Shown piece by piece: positions 1-10,531 of a DNA stretch of 64,000 nucleotides (position 1 is the stretch's first letter; every line of letters begins with the position of its first letter). The notes under the pieces are model-generated. The model did not search any database. It saw only the letters and a program-made list of their open reading frames with translations, and was not told the DNA's origin. This DNA comes from Burkholderiaceae bacterium (GTDB lineage Bacteria > Pseudomonadota > Gammaproteobacteria > Burkholderiales > Burkholderiaceae_A): contig VERI01000002.1 in assembly GCA_018882785.1 (NCBI GenBank), positions 186,001 to 250,000 of the forward strand, written 5' to 3'. Both the position numbers and the translations under genes were made by a program.

Positions 1-405
1 CTGCAGGCCAGCTCTTTGGGCTTTGCCAAGCCACAGGATGTGACCGTCTTTCATCCTCAGGAGCTGCTCTATGCCGCGCTACGCACGGCCCGCCAGCGGG
101 CAGATATCGGTGCGCCGCCTCCGATTCCAAGGCCAGTGCCCGTATCCGGAAGGACAGGTATCGCCAACCTATCACTGATGCTTGTGAATATGCATGAAGG
201 AAAAATGATCAGCGATCACGACTACAAGGTTGCCCATGCGGTCGCAACAGCCCTGTGCGGTGGCGATATCGACGCGGGAACCATGGTCGATGAGCAATGG
301 TTGATCCGATTAGAACGGCAGCTCTTCATGGATTTACTCAAGACTCCCGAAACCCAGGCCCGGATTGAACACATGCTGGCCACGGGCAAACCCCTGCGTA
401 ATTAG
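1..405 (+). CDS. 3-hydroxyacyl-CoA dehydrogenase / enoyl-CoA hydratase (FadB/FadJ-like), C-terminal fragment, 5' truncated by window
   Basis: Frame open from base 1; C-terminal pattern MISDHDYKVAHAVATALCGGDIDAGTMVDEQWLIRLERQLFMDLLKTPETQARIEHML typical of the family; directly followed by a thiolase. Confidence 0.75.
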   Translation: MQASSLGFAKPQDVTVFHPQELLYAALRTARQRADIGAPPPIPRPVPVSGRTGIANLSLMLVNMHEGKMISDHDYKVAHAVATALCGGDIDAGTMVDEQWLIRLERQLFMDLLKTPETQARIEHMLATGKPLRN

Positions 406-421
406 ATCAAGGCCGCACATC

Positions 422-1621
422 ATGAACAATCAGCGTCAAGAAGCCTTTGTTGTATCCGCAAAGCGGCTGCCTGTAGGAAAGAAAAACGGCCGCCTTAAAT
501 CCACGCGGCCAGACGACCTGCTGGCGGCAGCGATTCAAGCCTGCCTGGCCGGCCTCGATAACCTGGATCGCAACGCAATCGAAGATGTGATCGTCGGCTG
601 TGCCATGCCAGAGGCTGAACAAGGCATGAATATGGCGCGCATTGGACTGCTGCTTGCGGGACTCCCACAGTCTGTACCTGGCATCACCATCAATCGCTTT
701 TGTGCATCCGGCCTGCAGGCCGTGGCCGATGCCGCCGCCCGTATTCAGCTGGGCCAGGCAGACCTGATGATCGCCGCAGGCGCGGAGTCGATGAGTGCGA
801 TGCCGCAGATCATGGGCAATAAGATTGCGATGAATCCCGCCATCTTTGAGCAGAGCGAACATCTCGGTATCGCATTTGGAATGGGCATGACCGCAGAAAA
901 CGTTGCCCGTCAGTGGGCCATCTCCCGCGAGGACCAGGATCTATTCGCCCTGAACTCTCATACCAAGGCCTGCACTGCGATCCATGCAGGTGAGTTTTCA
1001 CAGGAGCTGACTCCCTTTGAGGTGATCTCTCATCTGCCGGACCCAGACAGTGCCCGGGTGAACATTCAGCGTCACCAGATGACCCAGGATGAAGGCCCAA
1101 GGGCGGATACGGCATTGGAGCGACTATCGGCGCTCAGACCTGTATTTCATGCCAAGGGATCGGTCACCGCCGGTAATTCCTCGCAGATGTCGGACGGCGC
1201 AGCGGCCTTATTGCTCGCATCAGCGTCTGCCATCAAGACCTTCGGACTCACGCCGATTGCCCGATTTGTCTCGTACGCTGTTGCTGGGGTACCGCCAGAG
1301 GTCATGGGAATTGGTCCGGTTGCAGCAATCCCAAAGGCCCTGCAGCGTGCAGGACTTCAAGCCAGTGATGTTGGCTGGATAGAGCTCAACGAAGCGTTCG
1401 CGGCCCAGGCGCTTGCAGTGATCCGGGAATGCCAGCTCGACCCCGCCATTGTTAACCCACTTGGCGGCGCGATTGCTGCAGGCCACCCGCTCGGCGCGAC
1501 AGGTGCCATTCGCTCTTGTACTGCCATCCACGGTGCCCGAAGGCATCGAAAACCCTACTCTATGGTGAGCATGTGTATCGGCACAGGCATGGGAGCGGCA
1601 GGTATATTTGAAACACTATAA
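422..1621 (+). CDS. acetyl-CoA C-acyltransferase (thiolase)
   Basis: Thiolase motifs NRFCASGLQA, NEAFAAQ, GGAIAAGHPLGATGA, CIGTGMGAAGIFE; start placed at ATG 422 rather than ORF-track 365. Confidence 0.93.
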   Translation: MNNQRQEAFVVSAKRLPVGKKNGRLKSTRPDDLLAAAIQACLAGLDNLDRNAIEDVIVGCAMPEAEQGMNMARIGLLLAGLPQSVPGITINRFCASGLQAVADAAARIQLGQADLMIAAGAESMSAMPQIMGNKIAMNPAIFEQSEHLGIAFGMGMTAENVARQWAISREDQDLFALNSHTKACTAIHAGEFSQELTPFEVISHLPDPDSARVNIQRHQMTQDEGPRADTALERLSALRPVFHAKGSVTAGNSSQMSDGAAALLLASASAIKTFGLTPIARFVSYAVAGVPPEVMGIGPVAAIPKALQRAGLQASDVGWIELNEAFAAQALAVIRECQLDPAIVNPLGGAIAAGHPLGATGAIRSCTAIHGARRHRKPYSMVSMCIGTGMGAAGIFETL

Positions 1622-1635
1622 AAGTTCAGGAGACC

Positions 1636-3294
1636 GTGATGGAAAAACTCTGGGTCAATCAGTATCCGCAGGGCGTTCCCGCCGACATTGACCTGAATCG
1701 GATCACTTCGGTAGCCGATTTCCTGCTGGAGGCATGCCAGGAGTTCGCCTCAAAGACTGCCTATATCAGCATGGGCAAATCCATCACCTATCAGCAGCTC
1801 AACGATCAGAGCCGGATTTTTGCCCAGCATCTGCAGTCCATTGGCGTGCGCAAGGGCGATCGGGTCGCGCTGATGATGCCCAATGTGCTGCAGTATCCCA
1901 TCACCCTATTTGGCACCCTGCGGGCAGGGGCCGTGGTGGTCAACTGCAATCCGCTCTATACGCCCAGAGAACTCGAGCACCAGCTGGCAGACTCCGGAGC
2001 AACGGTGATTGTGATTCTGGAAAACTTTGCCCATACACTTGAGCAGGTGATCGGCAAGACCCAGGTTCGGCATGTGATTGTCACGCCCCTCGGTGAGATG
2101 CTGGGCGCGAAGGGCCACATCGTGAACTTCGTGGTTCGAAAGATAAAAAAATTAGTCCCGGCATGGAATCTTCCGCAGGCCATTAGCCTGAATCAGGCCC
2201 TTGCGTCTGGAAACGGTAAGCCGTTCACCAAGCCACAGCTCACGCCTGATGACGTTGCCTTTCTGCAGTACACAGGCGGCACAACAGGAATATCCAAGGG
2301 GGCCATCCTGACCCATCGAAACATCTGTGCCAACGTCCTGCAGGCAGAAGCATGGATTAAGCCAGTGGTCCGTCGCGGCGAGGAATTTATCATCACCGCG
2401 TTGCCGCTCTATCACATCTTTGCGCTTACCGCGAACTGCCTCACGTTTCTACGCATCGGCGCCCAGAACTTGTTAATTGCGAATCCGCGGGATATTCCAA
2501 ATTTCGTCAAGGAATGGGCCAAGTATCCGGTCACAGTATTTACCGCGGTCAACACCCTGTTTAATGCCTTACTCAATAACCCAGACTTTCTGAAGCTCAA
2601 TTTTTCAACCATGCGGGTGACATTGGGCGGTGGCATGGCGGTACAACGGCCCGTCGCAGAACGCTGGCGCTCGGTGACTGGCTGCGCCTTATCGCAGGCC
2701 TATGGCCTGACCGAAACATCACCTGCGGCGACCATCAATCCACTGATTGATATTCCTTTCTCCGGATCCATCGGTCTGCCAATTTCATCAACCGAGGTCT
2801 CAATTCGTGATGACCAAGGGACAGCGCTGCCGCTTGGGGAAGTCGGCGAGATCTGTATCCGCGGGCCGCAGGTAACACCGGGCTACTGGGGAAGGCCAGA
2901 CGAGACCGCCAAGATCTTTTTTCCAGATGGCTTCTTAAAGACCGGGGATATGGGCTATATCGACCCACAGGGGTATGTCTTTTTGGTGGACCGGAAAAAG
3001 GACATGATTCTGGTCTCCGGATTTAACGTCTACCCCAATGAAGTCGAGGAGGTCGTCGCGATGCATCCGGCGGTCCGAGAGGTTGCGGCAATCGGTGTGG
3101 CCGATGAGCAAACCGGAGAGGCCGTCAAACTCTTCGTCGCCGCATCGGATCCATCACTGACCAAGGAAGCGATAATCGAACACTGCAAGGAATACCTGAC
3201 CAACTACAAGGTGCCCAAGCAGATTGAGTTTAGGCCAGAGCTGCCAAAAACCAATGTTGGAAAGATTCTTCGTCGGGCGCTCCGAGACGGCTAA
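1636..3294 (+). CDS. fadD: long-chain-fatty-acid--CoA ligase
   Basis: AMP-binding motif YTGGTTGISKGA, KTGDMGYID, C-terminal PKTNVGKILRRALRD; start GTG 1636 or ATG 1639. Confidence 0.9.
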   Translation: MMEKLWVNQYPQGVPADIDLNRITSVADFLLEACQEFASKTAYISMGKSITYQQLNDQSRIFAQHLQSIGVRKGDRVALMMPNVLQYPITLFGTLRAGAVVVNCNPLYTPRELEHQLADSGATVIVILENFAHTLEQVIGKTQVRHVIVTPLGEMLGAKGHIVNFVVRKIKKLVPAWNLPQAISLNQALASGNGKPFTKPQLTPDDVAFLQYTGGTTGISKGAILTHRNICANVLQAEAWIKPVVRRGEEFIITALPLYHIFALTANCLTFLRIGAQNLLIANPRDIPNFVKEWAKYPVTVFTAVNTLFNALLNNPDFLKLNFSTMRVTLGGGMAVQRPVAERWRSVTGCALSQAYGLTETSPAATINPLIDIPFSGSIGLPISSTEVSIRDDQGTALPLGEVGEICIRGPQVTPGYWGRPDETAKIFFPDGFLKTGDMGYIDPQGYVFLVDRKKDMILVSGFNVYPNEVEEVVAMHPAVREVAAIGVADEQTGEAVKLFVAASDPSLTKEAIIEHCKEYLTNYKVPKQIEFRPELPKTNVGKILRRALRDG

Positions 3295-3348
3295 CCCTGT
3301 CGTGGCGGACCCGCCAAGAGCCCTGGGCGCGATGCTCGGGGCCAAAGA

Positions 3349-4125
3349 CTACTTCTCAACAAACGCACGCTCAAATACATAGTCGCCAGGATTGCCCAGG
3401 CTAGGCGAGACTTTGAATCCTCTGGCATCAAGCATCTCAGCAGTCTCTTTCAGCATGGCTGGGCTGCCACAGATCATGGCCCGATCGACCGCAGGATCTA
3501 AAGCCGGCAGGCCAATATCAACAAAAAGCTGGCCCGACTGAATCGCCGTCGTTAGCCGGCCAGTGTGGGTGAATGCCTCGCGCGTAACGGTAGGGTAATA
3601 GATCAACTGCTCACGCACCATGTCGCCCAGAAACTCATGCTGCGGAAGTTCGTGTCGCAGGTAGTCGCCGTAGGCAAGCTCACTCACCGTGCGCACACCG
3701 TGGATTAGGACGACTTTTTCAAATCGTTCATAGGTTTCCGGATCACGAACAATGCTCATAAACGGAGCAAGCCCAGTCCCTGTGCTGAATAAATAGAGAT
3801 GCTTACCGGAATTCAGGTCATCCAGAACCAGGGTGCCCACCGACTTCTCGCTCACCAGGATAGAGTCACCGACCTGAATGCCCTGAAGCCGAGAGGTCAG
3901 CGGCCCATCGGGCACTTTGATGCTCAGAAACTCAAGATGCTCCTCATAATTGGGGCTGACCACGCTATAGGCCCGCACAAGAGGTTTACCGTCGACCTCC
4001 AGGCCGATCATGAGAAAGTGGCCATTACGAAAGCGCAAACCCGAACGACGCGTGGTCGTGAAACTAAACAGGCTCTCATTCCAATGGTGCACACTGAGTA
4101 CTGTCTCTTTGTGATACTTCGACAT
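3349..4125 (-). CDS. fpr: ferredoxin--NADP reductase
   Basis: FAD motif RAYSVVSPNYE, LFSTGTGLAPFMSIVRDPETYERFE, C-terminal VFERAFVEK. Confidence 0.93.
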   Translation of the reverse strand: MSKYHKETVLSVHHWNESLFSFTTTRRSGLRFRNGHFLMIGLEVDGKPLVRAYSVVSPNYEEHLEFLSIKVPDGPLTSRLQGIQVGDSILVSEKSVGTLVLDDLNSGKHLYLFSTGTGLAPFMSIVRDPETYERFEKVVLIHGVRTVSELAYGDYLRHELPQHEFLGDMVREQLIYYPTVTREAFTHTGRLTTAIQSGQLFVDIGLPALDPAVDRAMICGSPAMLKETAEMLDARGFKVSPSLGNPGDYVFERAFVEK

Positions 4126-4127
4126 CC

Positions 4128-4760
4128 CTACTCTCCGACAAATGGGTTGGAGCGGCGCTCCTCGCCGAACGTGCTCATCGGCCCGTGCCCCGGCACAAAC
4201 TCAATGTCATCTCCCAAGGGAAATAATTTTTTTCGGATCGAATCGATCAATTGCTGGTGATTGCCACGCGGGAAATCCGTCCTGCCGATCGAACCCGCAA
4301 ACAATACATCACCCACAAAGGCCAGCCGATTCTTTGGATGCACAAACACCACATGGCCAGGCGTATGTCCCGGACAGTGGATGACGTTCATGACCTCCTC
4401 GCCAACACAGACCGTGTCGCCATCTTCCAGCCAACGATCCGGCTCAAAGCCTTCCGCACCGGGCATGCCAAACATCATGCCCTGAGTCTTTAACTGATCA
4501 ATCCAGAACTGATCATCCCGATGGGGGCCTTCGATTGGGACCCCAAGCTGCCTAGCGAGCGTCCCCGCCTGGCCACAATGATCGATATGCCCATGGGTGA
4601 GCAAAATCTTTTCAATCGTGACATTGGCCTCGCGGGCAACCGCCTCCAGATGATCGATATCGCCACCCGGATCAATGAACGCTGCCCGCTGGGTCAGCGG
4701 GCAGATGACCAGTGAGCAGTTTTGCTGAAATGCCGTGACCGGAAAAATCTCAAATTGCAT
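4128..4760 (-). CDS. MBL-fold metallo-hydrolase (glyoxalase II-like)
   Basis: THGHIDHCG motif; HCPGHTPGHVVF; start probably MQFEIFPV at 4760 (longer ORF runs into ppk2). Confidence 0.9.
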   Translation of the reverse strand: MQFEIFPVTAFQQNCSLVICPLTQRAAFIDPGGDIDHLEAVAREANVTIEKILLTHGHIDHCGQAGTLARQLGVPIEGPHRDDQFWIDQLKTQGMMFGMPGAEGFEPDRWLEDGDTVCVGEEVMNVIHCPGHTPGHVVFVHPKNRLAFVGDVLFAGSIGRTDFPRGNHQQLIDSIRKKLFPLGDDIEFVPGHGPMSTFGEERRSNPFVGE

Positions 4761-4788
4761 CGGGCCATTATCGCAGATGGCCCGAATC

Positions 4789-5763
4789 TCACAGAATCGC
4801 GCTGCCCTCGGTATTGGGCCCCTCACCCTGTTCATAAACGACATGTGCCCGGCCAACAATCAGCGGGTCAAGGCGTCCAATCTGGGCGATATCCTTTTTC
4901 GCGTAAGGCAGGCGATGCAATACATAACGCATTGCATTCAGTCGGGCCCGCTTTTTACAATCGCTCTTGATCACCGTCCAGGGGGAATCCGCAGTATCTG
5001 TTTCGCAGAACATCGCCTCTTTGGCGAGGGTGTACTCCTTCCATTTATTGAGCGACTGTTTATCGATCGGACTCAGCTTCCAGTGCTTTAAGGGGTGCAC
5101 CTCGCGCTCTTTGAACCGCCGACGCTGCTCCTTCTGGCTCACGGAGAACCAGAATTTAATTAGATGGGTGCCGCTGCGAACCAGATGACGCTCAAACTCC
5201 GGTGCCTGTCGCATGAACTCATGGTATTCCGCATCCGTACAGAATCCCATTACCCGTTCCACGCCTGCGCGGTTATACCAGCTACGATCAAACAGCACGA
5301 TCTCACCTGCCGTGGGCAGATGCTGAACATATCGTTGGAAATACCACTGGCCACGCTCTGATTCACTCGGCTTTTCTAAGGCGACGACGCGCGCACCACG
5401 CGGATTGAGGTGCTCCATAAACCGCTTGATGGTGCCCCCCTTGCCGGCGGCATCCCGGCCCTCAAACAGAATCACCACGCGCTGACCCGTGCCCTTGACC
5501 CATGCCTGAAGCTTGAGCAGCTCGACCTGAAGCTTGTATTTCTCGGCCTCGTAGACGGATCGTCTCAACAGATTCTTGTAAGGATAGACACCCTTATGCC
5601 AGCCGGGATCAAGCTCTTCATCCGGATTGACGATGGGTTTCGGCTTGGCCCGAGCGGATGCGGCTGATCGATCGGAGACAAGTTCCGGAATGCGCTGTTC
5701 GTTCAGGTCTGAGAGCCGATTCTCCATGCGGACTGGCCGAATTTTTTTCACTTGTTTTTCCAT
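4789..5763 (-). CDS. ppk2: polyphosphate kinase 2
   Basis: Walker A FEGRDAAGKGGTIKRF, Walker B-like LFDRSWYNRAGVERVMGF; PPK2 core throughout. Confidence 0.93.
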   Translation of the reverse strand: MEKQVKKIRPVRMENRLSDLNEQRIPELVSDRSAASARAKPKPIVNPDEELDPGWHKGVYPYKNLLRRSVYEAEKYKLQVELLKLQAWVKGTGQRVVILFEGRDAAGKGGTIKRFMEHLNPRGARVVALEKPSESERGQWYFQRYVQHLPTAGEIVLFDRSWYNRAGVERVMGFCTDAEYHEFMRQAPEFERHLVRSGTHLIKFWFSVSQKEQRRRFKEREVHPLKHWKLSPIDKQSLNKWKEYTLAKEAMFCETDTADSPWTVIKSDCKKRARLNAMRYVLHRLPYAKKDIAQIGRLDPLIVGRAHVVYEQGEGPNTEGSAIL

Positions 5764-5890
5764 GTGATGTACTCCGGAAATTGCCCATCCCCGGAGCCCC
5801 TGTCTGTAAGGTCAATACGCCTATTGTGCTCCCGCAGGGGACTCACCGGCATGGGAGAACTTTGAACTGAATCAAGGTTTTTGCGGAGAT

Positions 5891-6217
5891 CTACATCGAC
5901 GAAGCGTCACGGATACGATGCATGCTCTGAATGTCCACCACCCAGACCAGGCCATCACCAATCTGTCCGGTCTGGCAGGCATCGATCAGGGCGGTGCGAA
6001 TGGTCTCCACCATATCGGGCTCCACCAGCACACAGACCATGACCTTATCGGTAAAGTCGGTCAGTTCATCTCTCACTGAACGCTTATCAACCGCCGAGGG
6101 GGCGGTGAAGCCTTTGACATTAAATACCGTCACCCCCGGAAAGTTGGGAATCGCCCGCAGGGCATCACGCAACCGTGACAGACGGCTGGGGCGAATGATG
6201 GCGCGGATTTCTTTCAT
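5891..6217 (-). CDS. P-II family regulator-like protein (PII-NG-type, RND-associated)
   Basis: MKEIRAIIRPSRLSRLRDAL, TGQIGDGLVWVVDI (P-II B-loop); T-loop lacks canonical YRGAEY; 20 bp downstream of RND gene. Confidence 0.85.
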   Translation of the reverse strand: MKEIRAIIRPSRLSRLRDALRAIPNFPGVTVFNVKGFTAPSAVDKRSVRDELTDFTDKVMVCVLVEPDMVETIRTALIDACQTGQIGDGLVWVVDIQSMHRIRDASSM

Positions 6218-6237
6218 CGTTCATGTCTCCTGCGGGC

Positions 6238-9200
6238 TTAAGCCTCTTGGGGTTCATCATCAAACCAGCGATACAGCGTTGGCAGCACTACCAATGTCAG
6301 TAGCGTCGAGGAAATTAGACCACTGATCACCACGATGGCCAACGGCCGCTGCACTTCCGACCCGGGACCGGCCGCAAACAGAAAGGGGACCAGGCCCAGC
6401 AGGGCAACGGTGGCCGTCATCATCACCGGACGAAACCGCTGAACACATCCCTCACGGACCGCCTCGGCAACGGCCATGCCATCCTGGCGAAATTTCCGAA
6501 TACAGCTGACCAGAACCACGCCATTGAGCACCGCGATACCCCATAACGCGATAAACCCAACAGAGGCTGGAAGGCTTAGATACTCTCCAGTGACGAAAAG
6601 CCCAATGACACCCCCGATTGAGGCAAAGGGCAGCACCATAATGATCAGACTGGCCAGCTTGACCGAATTAAAAAGCAAAAAGAGCAGGAAAAAAATTGCT
6701 GCAATTGTTAATGGCACGATGATGGACAGGGTGTCCATCGCCCGCTCCAGATTCTCAAACTGGCCACCAAACTTAAAGTAATAGCCCTGCGGCAGTTTCA
6801 ACTCCTTGGTGAGACGCTGCTGGACCTCTTCAACAAATCCGCCCAGATCACGGCCGTCGACATTCGCGCCCACCACAACACGACGCTTACCCCACTCGCG
6901 GCTGACCTGGGCCGGGCCGTCGATCAATTGAATCTTGGCCACGGTCGAAAGGGGCACCTGCGCACCATTCGAGGTACGCAAGAGCGTGTTGCCGATATCC
7001 TCAATCGATTCACGGAACCGCTGAGGAAAACGGACCTGGATACCGTACCGTCGCTCACCCTCATAGAGGGTTGTCACCTCTTTACCGCCAATCGCAGTCT
7101 CAATCAGAGTCTGTACATCCGCAACATTGAGGCCATAACGGGCGATGGTATTGCGATCAATATCGACCGTTAAAAACTGCTGCCCGGAGAGCCGCTCGAC
7201 GCGGATATCCCGCGCACCCCGAACGCTACGAACGACCTTCGCGACCTGCTCGGAGAGCTGCCGCAGTTCATTGAGATCATCTCCAAAAATCTTGATACCC
7301 AACTGGGAACGAACTCCCGTCAGCATTTCGTCGACACGCTGTGCGATCGGCTGAGAGATCACCACCTGCACACCCGGGATCGCCGAGAGCCTCTTTCGAA
7401 TGTCCTCTTCAATCTCTTGCTGATCCCGATCCGAATCCGGATCGATGAGGGCAACTGGGGTCGATTCATTCGGTCCGGCCGGATCCGCTGGGGACTCACC
7501 CCGGCCCAAGGGAGAAACGACACTCTTCACCCCGGGAACCTCTGCCACCATCTTCATGGCGACCATTTCCAGTCGAATCGATTCATCCAGGGAGATACTC
7601 GGTACACGAATGACCTGAGGTGTCAGCGCCCCTTCCTTCATGATGGGCATAAAAGACTTCCCAAGAAACGGGAAAAGAAGCAATGAGAGGACCAGCAGGC
7701 CAACCGCCACCGCAAGCGTCTTGCGTCCCTGCTGGGTGGCGCGATCGAGCAGATCAAGATAGTGACGCTTCAGATAGGCAATCGCCTTGGTATCGTGGTC
7801 TGCGCCGCCTTTTAGGAAGTATGAGCACAGGACGGGTGAGAGGGTTAACGACACCACCAAAGACACGGTGAGGGCGACCGCAATGGTAATGGCCAGCGGC
7901 GAAAACATCTTGCCCTCGATACCCTGTAAGGTCATCAGCGGCAAAAACACAAGGACAATAATCACGATACCAAAGATCGTGGGCGTGGCTACCTCAGTGG
8001 TGGCCTCGAATACGGTCCGCACCCGCTCGCCGATGCTCTTGCCGGCCTTGCCCAGCTTATGAAATACATTTTCCACCACCACAACGGTGGCATCGACCAT
8101 CAGCCCAATGGCAATCGCCAGGCCCCCAAGGGACATCAGGTTTGCCGATATCCCGTAGCGATTCATGATGATGAAAGTGGTGAGCGGCGCAATGATCAAG
8201 GTGGCCACCACGATCAGACTTGAACGCACATCGCCCAGAAATATGAACAACACCAATACAACTAAAAAAATGCCTTCGATAAGCACTTTTCCAACGGTCC
8301 ACAAGGCCGCATCCACGAGATCCGTCCGGTCGTAAAACGGCACAATCTTGAGCCCATCGGGCAGCATCCCGGAGCCATTGATCTCGTTAACCCGCTCTTT
8401 GACACGCGACACAACCTGCTTGGCATTGCCCCCGCGAATCATCATGACAATTCCACCAGCGCTCTCGGTATGCCCACCTTTAATCAGGGCCCCCTGACGG
8501 ACTTCGCTGCCAATCTGGACCCGGGCGACGTCGCGGACGAATACGGGAACGCCACTCTGTTCTTTCAGAACAATATTGTTGATATCGTCGATCGTACGGA
8601 TCAGGCCTACAGCACGCACGAGAAACTGCTCGGATCCCTGGGGCAGAATCCCGCCGCTGGCGTTGGAATTATTTGCTGAGATTGAATTGACCACCTGCTG
8701 CATGGTCAGGTTAAAGTGCCGCAGCCGGCCCGGGTCAATCTTGACCTGAAATTGTTTGACCAGTCCGCCATAGGAATTAATTTCGGCCACTCCAGGGATC
8801 GAGCGCAGCATCGGACGCACCACCCAGTCCTGCAGGGTTCGACGCTCCATCAACTCTTCGGCAGTCAGCTCGCGCTTTCCGTCATCGGGCCGTTCAATCG
8901 TGTACTGGAATACCTCGCCCAGGCCTGTTGAGACCGGGCCCAGCACTGGCACAACGCCGTCTGGCATACGGGTACTGACCTCAATGAGCCGCTCAGTAAC
9001 CAGCTGGCGAGCAAAGTAGACATCCGTTTTGTCTGTGAAGACCAGAGTAATAATCGACAGACCGCTGCGATTTAAAGACCGCATTTCGGTTAGCCCCGGC
9101 AGGCCCGTCATCGCGATCTCCAGCGGCACCGTAATAAATCGCTCGATCTCCTCAGGAGAGCGGCCAGGCGCTTCGGTCGCGATCTGCACCTGAATATTGG

Positions 9201-9327
9201 TCACATCCGGAAATGCATCTACGGACAGGCGCATCGACTCACGCAGCCCAAAGCCACATAGCGCCAGGGCAATCACGACGACCACCAGACGCTGGCTGAG
9301 TGCCGAACGAATCAATGACGGAATCAA
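6238..9327 (-). CDS. CusA/CzcA family heavy-metal efflux RND transporter
   Basis: About 1030 aa; DAFPDVTNIQVQI, APGRSPEEIERFITVPLE, AIAIGLMVDATVVVVENVFHKL, FGGQFENLERAM. Confidence 0.95.
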   Translation of the reverse strand: MIPSLIRSALSQRLVVVVIALALCGFGLRESMRLSVDAFPDVTNIQVQIATEAPGRSPEEIERFITVPLEIAMTGLPGLTEMRSLNRSGLSIITLVFTDKTDVYFARQLVTERLIEVSTRMPDGVVPVLGPVSTGLGEVFQYTIERPDDGKRELTAEELMERRTLQDWVVRPMLRSIPGVAEINSYGGLVKQFQVKIDPGRLRHFNLTMQQVVNSISANNSNASGGILPQGSEQFLVRAVGLIRTIDDINNIVLKEQSGVPVFVRDVARVQIGSEVRQGALIKGGHTESAGGIVMMIRGGNAKQVVSRVKERVNEINGSGMLPDGLKIVPFYDRTDLVDAALWTVGKVLIEGIFLVVLVLFIFLGDVRSSLIVVATLIIAPLTTFIIMNRYGISANLMSLGGLAIAIGLMVDATVVVVENVFHKLGKAGKSIGERVRTVFEATTEVATPTIFGIVIIVLVFLPLMTLQGIEGKMFSPLAITIAVALTVSLVVSLTLSPVLCSYFLKGGADHDTKAIAYLKRHYLDLLDRATQQGRKTLAVAVGLLVLSLLLFPFLGKSFMPIMKEGALTPQVIRVPSISLDESIRLEMVAMKMVAEVPGVKSVVSPLGRGESPADPAGPNESTPVALIDPDSDRDQQEIEEDIRKRLSAIPGVQVVISQPIAQRVDEMLTGVRSQLGIKIFGDDLNELRQLSEQVAKVVRSVRGARDIRVERLSGQQFLTVDIDRNTIARYGLNVADVQTLIETAIGGKEVTTLYEGERRYGIQVRFPQRFRESIEDIGNTLLRTSNGAQVPLSTVAKIQLIDGPAQVSREWGKRRVVVGANVDGRDLGGFVEEVQQRLTKELKLPQGYYFKFGGQFENLERAMDTLSIIVPLTIAAIFFLLFLLFNSVKLASLIIMVLPFASIGGVIGLFVTGEYLSLPASVGFIALWGIAVLNGVVLVSCIRKFRQDGMAVAEAVREGCVQRFRPVMMTATVALLGLVPFLFAAGPGSEVQRPLAIVVISGLISSTLLTLVVLPTLYRWFDDEPQEA

Positions 9328-9331
9328 GGCA

Positions 9332-10531
9332 CTACTCCTGCGCGCGCTTGCGTTCGTTGTTTAAGTGAAAGGCACCCTTGATAACGATCTCTGTACCTAC
9401 CGGCAGCCCGCCCAGTACCGGCCGCACACTCTCATTGACCGGCGGGCCAAGCTCAACGGACGTCAATGTCCAGATGTTGTCAGCCTTCCGAACAAAGACA
9501 TGGTCTTTGTCTGTCTCGCGAACCACCGCCTCAATCGGCACCACTGCAGTGCTGCTTGCATCACCCTGTATACGCATATTGACGAGCATCGAGGGCTTGA
9601 GGTCACGGCCAGGATTGTCGATCACAGAACGAAGGGTGACCGTGCGGGTCTCTGGTGAAATGGTGTCACCGACAACGGAAATTTTCGCCTTGATTTTCCT
9701 GTTGCGCAGTGCCGGGACTTCAATCTCAACCGCCTGCCCCGGACGGACATAGCGGGCCGTCTGCTCAGGGATCTGCCCGACCACCCAGACCCTGCTCAGA
9801 TCCGCGACGGTAAACAGCGGATCGCCCGGCGTGGCGACCTGCCCCTGGCTGACCTTGCGCTCAATCACGACCCCGCTTTGTGTCGCCGAAATCCCCACGC
9901 TGGGGTTTAACACCCCATCTTTGCGCAGGGCATCGATCATTGCGGATGACATGCCCATCAGTGCAAGTTGATCGCCTGCTGCACGCGACTCTGCCCGCGC
10001 AATATTCAGCTCTGACTCGCGACGCTGAAGCTCAGCAGTGCCAATGACATCTGCCTTCACCAGAACCTGAGCCCGCTCAACGGCCCGCTCCGCCTGGGTA
10101 AACGACGCATTGGCTCGAAGAAAAGCCACCTGCGCCTGCGTCAGCTCGGGACTGGCAAGACTGGCCAGCGGCTGACCGGAGGCCACACGATCACCCACCT
10201 CTGCCAACACATTGGTCACACGGCCCAACACGGAGGCACCGATGCGCGTCACCAAACGCTCATCGGGCTGGATCGTTCCCGAGACCTCCACCACGCGGGA
10301 TAGGTCGGCAACCTCGACCTTACCGGTTGTGAAATAACTCTGCATCTCCGGCTTAATCGCCACATCCCGGACATCCAGCTTCGGCCCAGAGGAGGCCGTC
10401 TGCTGCTCACTTGAACAGCCGGCGAGCACAATCGCCGCCGAGACTATTACGATTCGGCCGCTGCGGCGAGGCCAGATCAAGAACCTAGCGACGGCCCGCA
10501 ACACACGATAGAAAAATCGCGAATCGATCAT
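9332..10531 (-). CDS. efflux RND transporter periplasmic adaptor subunit (MFP), probable lipoprotein
   Basis: Lipobox-like VLAGCSS; barrel-sandwich and beta-barrel motifs (SGVVIERKVSQGQVATPGDPLFTVADLSRVWV). Confidence 0.92.
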   Translation of the reverse strand: MIDSRFFYRVLRAVARFLIWPRRSGRIVIVSAAIVLAGCSSEQQTASSGPKLDVRDVAIKPEMQSYFTTGKVEVADLSRVVEVSGTIQPDERLVTRIGASVLGRVTNVLAEVGDRVASGQPLASLASPELTQAQVAFLRANASFTQAERAVERAQVLVKADVIGTAELQRRESELNIARAESRAAGDQLALMGMSSAMIDALRKDGVLNPSVGISATQSGVVIERKVSQGQVATPGDPLFTVADLSRVWVVGQIPEQTARYVRPGQAVEIEVPALRNRKIKAKISVVGDTISPETRTVTLRSVIDNPGRDLKPSMLVNMRIQGDASSTAVVPIEAVVRETDKDHVFVRKADNIWTLTSVELGPPVNESVRPVLGGLPVGTEIVIKGAFHLNNERKRAQE

